From the NCBI GenBank assembly GCA_027488865.1, contig JAIYAU010000040.1, positions 1-40,827 on the forward strand: a DNA stretch of 40,827 nucleotides, read 5' to 3'. Under the pieces are notes generated by a model. The model was not told the origin of the DNA and ran no database searches. It was given only the letters and a program-made list of their open reading frames with translations. The DNA is from Cytophagaceae bacterium (GTDB taxonomy: Bacteria; Bacteroidota; Bacteroidia; Cytophagales; UBA9547). Position 1 is the stretch's first letter. Every line of letters begins with the position of its first letter. Shown here piece by piece: positions 35,241-40,827 of this stretch. A program made the translations under genes and the position numbers.

Positions 35241-36518
35241 ATGACTTTGGACAATATAACTCAAAATTTTAAAGATTTCGGCAATAAGAATTTGCAAATA
35301 GCTGAACAATCTTTCCATAGCTTTAGCAAATTGGGTTTCCCAACTCCTAAAAATGAAGAGTGGAAATATACAGATGTGTCATCATTTGTTAATCTTGATT
35401 TTAATTGGGATTCTGCCTCTACACTTACCAAGGCGCAAATCGAGGCAATTTTTATCAAAGGTCTTGAAGCGAATAATTTGGTGTTTGTAAATGGCAAATT
35501 TAAACAAGAGTTTTCTCAAATATTATCACCAAGTTCTGAAGTATTTATTCAATCTTTAGATGAGGCTGTCAACCAAAATATTGACCTCATCAATAACTAT
35601 TTTGCGAAAGAAATAGACTATCAGAATAATGCATTCTCAGCGCTTAATGTTGCTTTTGCGAGCAATGGCCTGTTTATACATGTGCCTAAAAATACTTACG
35701 TTCAATTGCCTATTGTTGTTTATTTTATAAATGATAGCCGAACTGAACAGGTTTTTTCTCAACCACATAATATTTATGTAGCCCAAGAAGGGGCAGAGGT
35801 TTCTATTTCGGAAATATTTGTGTCAGAAGGTTCGCAGCCGGCTTTTAGTAATCACATTACTGAAATTTCTTTAGATAGGAATGCCAAAGTTCAATACAAT
35901 AAGGTACAGATTGAAACGGGTGAAAATTATCATGTAGGCACAACCCAAGTACGACAATTAAAGGACAGTATTTTTACTGGTACCACCGTTACACTTGGTG
36001 GTAAGATTGTCCGTAACAATCTTAATATACTATTAGATGATCAACATTGTGAAGGGAATATGAACGGGCTTTATTTACTTGATAATGAATCACATGTAGA
36101 TAATCATACCGTTGCTGACCATGCAAAGCCCAATTCTGTAAGCAATGAACTTTATAAAGGTATACTATCAGGGCATTCTACAGGTGTTTTTAACGGTAAA
36201 ATATTTGTAAGGCAGGACGCACAAAAAACACAGGCTTACCAGTCTAACAAAAACATTTTATTATCAGACACAGCTAGTATGAATACCAAGCCACAACTTG
36301 AGATATGGGCTGATGATGTCAAATGTTCCCATGGAGCTACTTCAGGCCAACTTGATGAACAGGCGCTGTTTTATTTAAGGGCTAGGGGAATAGGCGAGGC
36401 TACAGCTAAAGCAATGCTTGTTATGGCTTTTGCCAAAGATGTAGTAGAAAAAATACAACTAGAGCCGTTGAGACATCATTTGATGGACTTGATAGAAACC
36501 AAATTGCAACAATCTTAA
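35241..36518 (+). CDS. sufD: SufD, Fe-S cluster scaffold subunit
   Basis: A 425-residue protein. The N-terminal helical part has FPTPKNEEWKYTDVSSF, the typical SufD opening. The C-terminal right-handed beta-helix carries LLDDQHCEGNMNGLYL, HVDNHTVADHAKPNS, ELYKGILSGHSTGVFNGKI and ADDVKCSHGATSGQLDEQAL, all conserved in SufB/SufD. ARGIGEATAKAMLVMAFA follows. SufD joins SufB and SufC in the scaffold complex. The missing sufB must be supplied from another locus. It sits between sufC and sufS in the usual order. Confidence 0.94.
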   Translation: MTLDNITQNFKDFGNKNLQIAEQSFHSFSKLGFPTPKNEEWKYTDVSSFVNLDFNWDSASTLTKAQIEAIFIKGLEANNLVFVNGKFKQEFSQILSPSSEVFIQSLDEAVNQNIDLINNYFAKEIDYQNNAFSALNVAFASNGLFIHVPKNTYVQLPIVVYFINDSRTEQVFSQPHNIYVAQEGAEVSISEIFVSEGSQPAFSNHITEISLDRNAKVQYNKVQIETGENYHVGTTQVRQLKDSIFTGTTVTLGGKIVRNNLNILLDDQHCEGNMNGLYLLDNESHVDNHTVADHAKPNSVSNELYKGILSGHSTGVFNGKIFVRQDAQKTQAYQSNKNILLSDTASMNTKPQLEIWADDVKCSHGATSGQLDEQALFYLRARGIGEATAKAMLVMAFAKDVVEKIQLEPLRHHLMDLIETKLQQS

Positions 36519-36560
36519 AACACTGCTAAACTAATTTACTTACCTTTTGGTTTTGTGGAT

Positions 36561-37805
36561 ATGATTACTGAAACTGCACCGTATACGACAATTGATATTG
36601 ACCAAATTCGTCTTGATTTTCCTATTCTTAATCAAAAAGTAAATGGGAAGCAGTTAGTTTATTTTGATAACGCAGCCACCACCCAAAAGCCGTCTCAAGT
36701 GATTGATGCAATCTCTGAGTATTATGAAGGCTATAACGCTAACATTCATCGCGGAATACATCATTTGGCAGAAAAAGCAACCAGTGCTTATGAAGCTACC
36801 AGGGCAACGGTAAAAACTTTTCTCAACGCTAAAAGCATTGAGGAAATTATTTTTACTAGAGGGGTGACAGAATCTATAAATTTGGTTGCTAATTCGTATG
36901 GACGCCATAACATACGGTCTGGTGATGAAATAATTATTTCTACCATGGAACACCACTCCAACATTGTTCCTTGGCAAATGCTTTGTGAAGAAAAAGGCGC
37001 AATCTTGAAAGTTATCCCTATCAATGAGCAGGGAGAGATTTTATTTGATGAGTACTTAAAATTACTATCTTCCCGAACAAAAATTGTTTCAATTGTTTAT
37101 GTTTCTAATGCATTGGGTACCATCAATCCTGTTAAGGACATAATTGAGGCTGCCCATAATGTGGGCGCAGTAGTACTTATTGACGGCGCCCAATCTACAT
37201 CTCACTTGGACATAGATGTACAGGATTTAGATTGTGATTTTTATACCTTTTCTGCACATAAGCTGTATGGACCAACGGGCGTGGGAGTGCTTTATGGTAA
37301 AAAGAATATATTAAATGACATGCCTCCTTATCAAGGGGGAGGGGAAATGATTAAGGAAGTATCATTTACCAAAACTACCTATAACGAATTACCTTATAAA
37401 TTTGAAGCTGGCACACCAAATATTGCCGATACCATTGCCCTAAAAGCAGCTATTGATTATATATCTAAATTGGGTAAATCCACGCTTGCAGTATATGAAA
37501 ATGAGTTATTGGCATATTGTACATCCCAACTTTTAGAGATTAATGGCCTAAGATTAATAGGAGAAGCAGATCAAAAGGTAAGTATTGCATCGTTTGTGAT
37601 TGATGGAGTGCATCATCAAGATTTGGCAATTTTGCTCGATGGTGACGGTGTGGCAGTGAGAACAGGACACCATTGTACACAACCTCTTATGGCTCGAATG
37701 GGTATTTTGGGCACCACACGCGCATCCTTTTCAAAAAAAAAAAAAAAAAGTGAAATTGACCTTTTTATTAATTCCTTAAACAAGGCCATAAAAATGTTAA
37801 AATAA
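36561..37805 (+). CDS. sufS: SufS, cysteine desulfurase
   Basis: A 414-residue PLP enzyme that removes sulfur from cysteine for Fe-S clusters. It has YFDNAATTQKPSQVIDAI, HRGIHHLAEKAT, the EHHSNIVPWQ region, the PLP lysine in TFSAHKLYGPTGVG, the catalytic Cys in VRTGHHCTQPLM and the substrate Arg in TTRASF. After that, KKKKK stands where SufS enzymes have a Y-N-T motif (expected form about FYNTK); it is encoded by 17 consecutive A bases at 37733-37749. The reading frame and length are unchanged, and SEIDLF resumes the family pattern. This is either a sequence artefact or an unusual replacement. I chose ATG 36561 over GTG 36555. sufE follows 16 bases later. Confidence 0.93.
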   Translation: MITETAPYTTIDIDQIRLDFPILNQKVNGKQLVYFDNAATTQKPSQVIDAISEYYEGYNANIHRGIHHLAEKATSAYEATRATVKTFLNAKSIEEIIFTRGVTESINLVANSYGRHNIRSGDEIIISTMEHHSNIVPWQMLCEEKGAILKVIPINEQGEILFDEYLKLLSSRTKIVSIVYVSNALGTINPVKDIIEAAHNVGAVVLIDGAQSTSHLDIDVQDLDCDFYTFSAHKLYGPTGVGVLYGKKNILNDMPPYQGGGEMIKEVSFTKTTYNELPYKFEAGTPNIADTIALKAAIDYISKLGKSTLAVYENELLAYCTSQLLEINGLRLIGEADQKVSIASFVIDGVHHQDLAILLDGDGVAVRTGHHCTQPLMARMGILGTTRASFSKKKKKSEIDLFINSLNKAIKMLK

Positions 37806-37821
37806 GCTTAAATGCTTGAGC

Positions 37822-38250
37822 ATGAGTACTGAAGAAATACAACAAAAAATAATTGAGGAATTTGCCTATTTTGATAATTGGGCTGATAAGTACGAGTACA
37901 TTATTGAAATGGGCAAAAAATTGCCCTCACTTTCGGATGAATTTAAGACTGAAGATAATAAGATAAAAGGGTGTCAATCAAATGTTTGGTTGCATGCAAT
38001 TATGCAAAATGGGTTAGTTGAGTTTAAAGCAGATAGTGATTCAGTTATTGTGAAAGGATTAATAAGTATGTTGATTAGAGTATTATCACTTCATACGCCT
38101 GATGAAATCATTTCCTCAGATTTAATGTTTATTGACAAAATTGGAATGACCCAACATTTGGCACAAACAAGATCCAATGGGCTTCTTTCTATGTTGAAAC
38201 AGATGAAATTTTACGCAATGGCTTATAAAGCTAAGGCACAAATAACATAA
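37822..38250 (+). CDS. sufE: SufE, sulfur acceptor for SufS
   Basis: A 142-residue protein. It shows the SufE pattern: FDNWADKYEYIIEMGKKLP, then IKGCQSNVWLHA with the sulfur-accepting Cys, VKGLISMLIRVLS and GMTQHLAQTRSNGLLSMLKQ. SufE takes persulfide sulfur from SufS and passes it to the SufBCD scaffold. It starts 16 bases after sufS; ATG 37822 is preferred over TTG 37816. The next gene begins five bases after its stop. Confidence 0.93.
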   Translation: MSTEEIQQKIIEEFAYFDNWADKYEYIIEMGKKLPSLSDEFKTEDNKIKGCQSNVWLHAIMQNGLVEFKADSDSVIVKGLISMLIRVLSLHTPDEIISSDLMFIDKIGMTQHLAQTRSNGLLSMLKQMKFYAMAYKAKAQIT

Positions 38251-38255
38251 CTAAA

Positions 38256-38564
38256 ATGGATTCAGAATTAAAAGAAAAGGTATTAGATGCCATTAAGACC
38301 GTGTTTGACCCAGAAATTCCGGTTAATGTTTTTGATTTAGGGTTAATTTACGATATTAATGTTTTTCCAGTTAATAATGTGCATGTATTAATGACGCTTA
38401 CAACACCTTCATGCCCTTCAGCCCAATCCTTACCAGGCGAGGTAGAACAAAAAATAAAGGAAATTGAAGGAGTAAATGATGTTACTGTGGAAATAACTTT
38501 CGATCCTCCATACAATACAGAGATGATGAGCGAGGTGGCAAAACTGGAGTTGGGATATATGTAG
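38256..38564 (+). CDS. SufT-like MIP18/DUF59 Fe-S maturation protein
   Basis: A 102-residue protein of the MIP18 (DUF59) family. It has TVFDPEIPVNVFDLGLIYDI, MTLTTPSCPSAQSLPGEVE with the conserved Cys, and VEITFDPPYNTEMMSE. In suf operons this protein (SufT) helps deliver or mature Fe-S clusters in target proteins. It is the last gene of the sufCDSE run, five bases after sufE. The call is firm for the family; exact partners are unknown. Confidence 0.9.
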   Translation: MDSELKEKVLDAIKTVFDPEIPVNVFDLGLIYDINVFPVNNVHVLMTLTTPSCPSAQSLPGEVEQKIKEIEGVNDVTVEITFDPPYNTEMMSEVAKLELGYM

Positions 38565-38584
38565 TAAAAAAAGTATTATTTATT

Positions 38585-38614
38585 TTTGAATTAGAATACT
38601 GTTTCTTAACTTTG
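38585..38614 (+). promoter_or_regulatory. tRNA-Gln promoter
   Basis: TTTG at 38585-38588 and TAACTTTG at 38607-38614 are 18 bases apart, both exact matches to the Bacteroidota -33/-7 pattern. The tRNA starts 27 bases after the -7 element. Confidence 0.7.
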
Positions 38615-38641
38615 CACTCCCAAAGAATAAAACACTTAGAT

Positions 38642-38712
38642 TGCCCGATCGTCTAATGGCAGGACAACTGGTTTTGGTCCAGTTTGTGGAGGTTCGAATC
38701 CTTCTCGGGCAA
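38642..38712 (+). tRNA. tRNA-Gln (anticodon TTG)
   Basis: A full cloverleaf of 71 bases. The acceptor arms TGCCCGA and TCGGGCA pair over seven bases with discriminator A. The D arm is GTC...GAC with TAATGGCAG in the loop. The anticodon stem ACTGG/CCAGT encloses TTTTGGT, giving anticodon TTG at the centre. The T arm is AGG-TTCGAATC-CT. CCA is not encoded. Confidence 0.95.
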
Positions 38713-38719
38713 CATTCTT

Positions 38720-38749
38720 AAGTTTAGGAACGCATTCCTAAACTTTTTT
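38720..38749 (+). terminator. Strong hairpin terminator after tRNA-Gln
   Basis: AAGTTTAGGAA (38720-38730) and TTCCTAAACTT (38735-38745) form an 11-base perfect stem around a CGCA loop and run into TTTTT. It ends only 17 bases before the prs start, so it separates the tRNA from prs or acts as an attenuator for it. Confidence 0.8.
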
Positions 38750-38766
38750 ATTTAAATACGCCTACT

Positions 38767-39693
38767 GTGTCAAACGTTAAGATATTTTCTGGTACATCTT
38801 CAGGTTATTTAGCTGAGAAAATCGCCAAATCTTATGGCGAAAGTTTGGGTTCCATTTCTAGATATCGCTTTAGTGATGGAGAACTCTCAGTAAGTTATGA
38901 TGAATCTGTAAGGGGCAATCATGTATATTTAGTTCAATCTACTTTTCCTCCCGCAGACAATATTTTAGAGTTGCTCTTAATGGTAGACGCTGCTAAAAGA
39001 GCATCAGCTGAATATGTTACGTTGGTAATTCCTTATTTTGGCTATGCGCGTCAAGATAGAAAAGACAAGCCTCGTGTAGCAATAGGGGCTAAACTAGTTG
39101 CCAACTTGTTCGCAGCTTCTGGCGCAGACAGGTTAATTACTTGTGATTTACATGCTGGACAAATTCAAGGTTTCTTCGATTTTCCAGTAGACCACCTCGA
39201 CGGTCAGGCCATATTTGTTCCTTATTTGAGATCATTAAATTTGGAGAATCTGGTTATAGCCTCCCCAGATGTAGGAGGGGTAAAACGTGCCAGAGATTTT
39301 GCAAGTAAATTAGAATGTGAATTGGTAATTTGTGATAAACACCGCAAACGTGCCAATGAAATTGCCTCAATGCAATTGATTGGGGACGTAAAAGGTGCTA
39401 ACGTTGTACTTGTTGACGATTTGATAGATACAGGAGGCACTTTGTGCAAGGCAGCACAAATTATTATGGATAAAGGCGCAGCAAGTGTAAGAGCCATTGC
39501 CACCCATCCAATTCTATCTGGCAAAGCTTATGATAATATCGAAAATTCAATATTAACAGAACTTGTCGTTACCGATACCATTCCAATTAAAAATCAAACA
39601 AACAAAATAAAAGTATTGACCGTAGCCGATTTGTTGGCCACTGCAATTAGGAGAGTGCATACGCACGAATCCATTAGTTCTTTATTTATATAG
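38767..39693 (+). CDS. prs: Ribose-phosphate pyrophosphokinase (PRPP synthase)
   Basis: A 308-residue enzyme of normal length. It makes PRPP from ribose 5-phosphate and ATP for nucleotide, His and Trp synthesis. It has VKIFSGTSSGYLAEKIA at the front, FRFSDGE-like YRFSDGELSV, the ATP-binding VIPYFGYARQDRKDKPRVAI, TCDLHAGQIQGFFDFPVDHL and the PRPP-binding loop VVLVDDLIDTGGTLCKAA. The start is GTG 38767; no ATG is available near the front. It sits 17 bases after the tRNA terminator with no obvious promoter of its own in between. rplY follows after 23 bases, a common pairing. Confidence 0.95.
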   Translation: MSNVKIFSGTSSGYLAEKIAKSYGESLGSISRYRFSDGELSVSYDESVRGNHVYLVQSTFPPADNILELLLMVDAAKRASAEYVTLVIPYFGYARQDRKDKPRVAIGAKLVANLFAASGADRLITCDLHAGQIQGFFDFPVDHLDGQAIFVPYLRSLNLENLVIASPDVGGVKRARDFASKLECELVICDKHRKRANEIASMQLIGDVKGANVVLVDDLIDTGGTLCKAAQIIMDKGAASVRAIATHPILSGKAYDNIENSILTELVVTDTIPIKNQTNKIKVLTVADLLATAIRRVHTHESISSLFI

Positions 39694-39716
39694 TTCACCA
39701 TTTAACAAATTTTATA

Positions 39717-40298
39717 ATGAAATCAATTGAGATTATAGGGTATAACAGAGCAAATCTCGGCAAAACTGAAGCAAAAAGAATCAGGTCTGAATCAAATGTG
39801 CCATGTGTTTTGTACGGAGGAGCGGAGCAAGTGCATTTTCAGTCACCTATGTTTTTGTTTAGAGACTTAGTGTATACACCTGATACACAAATAGTAGAAT
39901 TGAACATAGAAGGTAAACATTACAGAGCAGTGTTGCAAGATATTCAGTTTCATCCTGTTAATGAAACTATTTTACATGCGGATTTCTTACAATTGCATGA
40001 AGATAAAGAGGTTAAAGTAGAAGTGCCAATTAAATTTGAAGGTACTGCTCCTGGTGTACAAAAAGGTGGTAAGTTTGTTCAAAAGGTAAATAGACTTAAA
40101 ATAATTGCTTTGCCAAAAGATCTACCTGACTTTGTTACTGTGAATATCAGCGGACTTGATTTGGGTAAATCAGTTCGTGTAAAAGATGTAAATAAAGGTC
40201 CATTCTCAGTAGTGAATACACCTGAGTTGCCAGTGGCATCTATCACAATACCACGTGCTTTAAAAGGTAAAGAGCAAGAAGACGGAAAGAAAAAGTAG
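39717..40298 (+). CDS. rplY: Ribosomal protein bL25 (Ctc/TL5 form)
   Basis: A 193-residue protein of the long bL25/general-stress Ctc form. The N-terminal 5S-rRNA-binding beta-barrel has RANLGKTEAKRIRSESNVPC and VLYGG. The HADFLQLHEDKEVKVEVPI junction leads to the C-terminal TL5-like domain (GVQKGGKFVQKVNRLKI, LPDFVTVNISGLDLG). A basic tail, KGKEQEDGKKK, ends it. It binds 5S rRNA in the large ribosomal subunit. It probably shares a transcript with prs (23-base gap). Confidence 0.93.
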   Translation: MKSIEIIGYNRANLGKTEAKRIRSESNVPCVLYGGAEQVHFQSPMFLFRDLVYTPDTQIVELNIEGKHYRAVLQDIQFHPVNETILHADFLQLHEDKEVKVEVPIKFEGTAPGVQKGGKFVQKVNRLKIIALPKDLPDFVTVNISGLDLGKSVRVKDVNKGPFSVVNTPELPVASITIPRALKGKEQEDGKKK

Positions 40299-40323
40299 GT
40301 TTTATTTCTTCTTAAAAAACAAG

Positions 40324-40358
40324 AAGGGGGGCTGTCCAATAAGGGCATCCCTTTTTTT
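40324..40358 (+). terminator. Terminator after rplY
   Basis: A G-rich stretch (AAGGGGGGCTGTCC, 40324-40337) pairs with GGGCATCCCTT (40343-40353) and is followed by a T run to about 40358. It lies just after the rplY stop and before the convergent SRAP gene. Confidence 0.65.
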
Positions 40359-40376
40359 ATAGTCTAGAATTGATTT

Positions 40377-40827
40377 TCAAATAATCGTTGCAGATAGGTC
40401 CACTTTTGCGGTTGTGAATTGCATTACATCGGTTTTTGAATCCAGCCAATCGAATTCAACATTAGTAGATAATATTAACGGCATTCGTTTTTTGGTGTTA
40501 TGGATTTCTGCCATCAATTCATTGGCTTCCGTAGTTATAATGGTGTAGGTACGCCAATTGTTTTCGGAATTTTTGTCCTCATAGTCACACCAAATTCCTG
40601 CTAAACAAAAAATTTCATGATCTTGGAGCTTTATTAAATATCGTTCTTTTCGTTTGCCTTTATCATCCAGCCATTTCCATTCATAAAAGCCAGTGACAGG
40701 AATCAAACATCTGTTTTGTAAGTTTGATTTAAAAGAAGGTTTTTCTTTTATAGTTTCTATTCTTGCATTAAGTGTTTGTTTCTGAATAGTTTTATCTTTT
40801 GCCCAAGAAGGTATTAATCCCCATTGT
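40377..40827 (-). CDS. SRAP-domain protein (YedK/HMCES family), 5' end cut by window
   Basis: About 150 C-terminal residues are visible; the start and catalytic Cys2 lie beyond the right edge. The family blocks are clear: WGLIPSWAKD, LNARIETIKEKPSF, NRCLIPVTGFYEWKW, CLAGIWCDYED, TIITTEANELMAEIHNTKKR followed by MPLIL. SRAP proteins covalently trap abasic sites in single-stranded DNA through Cys2 and shield them. The short insert before the RMP motif (HNTKKRMP instead of H-x-RMP) is common in Bacteroidota as I recall. An open frame that starts at 40706 (ATG within the LIPVTG block) is not the true start, since the conserved sequence continues upstream to the edge. Confidence 0.9.
   Translation of the reverse strand, partial: QWGLIPSWAKDKTIQKQTLNARIETIKEKPSFKSNLQNRCLIPVTGFYEWKWLDDKGKRKERYLIKLQDHEIFCLAGIWCDYEDKNSENNWRTYTIITTEANELMAEIHNTKKRMPLILSTNVEFDWLDSKTDVMQFTTAKVDLSATII

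Overview
The window is AT-rich bacterial DNA from the phylum Bacteroidota, most likely a Cytophagales-type gliding or adhesive lineage. Four things point there. Secreted proteins carry type IX secretion system (T9SS) C-terminal sorting domains. There are two PorP/SprF-family proteins and a PorE-like OmpA protein. Many genes have the Bacteroidota -7 promoter element TAnnTTTG and no clear Shine-Dalgarno sequence. The SUF iron-sulfur cluster and the prs-rplY pair also fit. Genus cannot be decided from the sequence alone.

Layout. (1) 1-603: the start of a small conserved gene on the minus strand, then a long upstream region. (2) 604-15807: a tightly packed five-gene surface operon. It encodes a tail-collar-domain secreted protein, a 2739-residue LamG protein with a T9SS type A sorting domain, a 1424-residue cadherin-repeat adhesin with a type B (CHU_C) domain, a PorP/SprF protein, and a small periplasmic coiled-coil protein with a SPOR-like end. 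The arrangement resembles SprB-SprF: an adhesin followed by its dedicated PorP/SprF partner. (3) 16150-23744: a defence island. It starts with an AbiEi antitoxin followed by only the first part of its AbiEii toxin. Next comes a tightly coupled four-gene unit: a cytosine-5 DNA methyltransferase, a large double-GHKL ATPase, a receiver-like protein and a small protein with a caspase/CHAT-like His-Gly...Cys pattern. A separately promoted zinc-ribbon plus HNH endonuclease pair closes the island. (4) 24233-25187: a SpoIIAA-like protein and a DUF5713 protein. (5) 25493-29749: a CzcA/CusA-type metal efflux pump and its membrane-fusion lipoprotein. (6) 29945-30475: a YceI protein behind a striking palindrome. 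(7) 30870-38564: porP-like and porE-like genes running into sufC-sufD-sufS-sufE-sufT, with no sufB. (8) 38642-40827: tRNA-Gln(TTG), prs, rplY and, on the minus strand, a truncated SRAP-domain gene.

The best candidate for an undescribed system is 17352-22379. A DNA methyltransferase is translationally coupled to a MORC/Hsp90-like ATPase fused to a histidine-kinase-like ATPase, then to an atypical receiver, then to a putative clan CD cysteine-protease-like effector. I infer a methylation-linked sensing and signalling cascade that triggers a protease, probably in phage defence. A second point needs checking: in sufS a 17-base A run replaces the codons that should encode the conserved Tyr-Asn-Thr motif, which looks like a sequence artefact or an unusual mutation.
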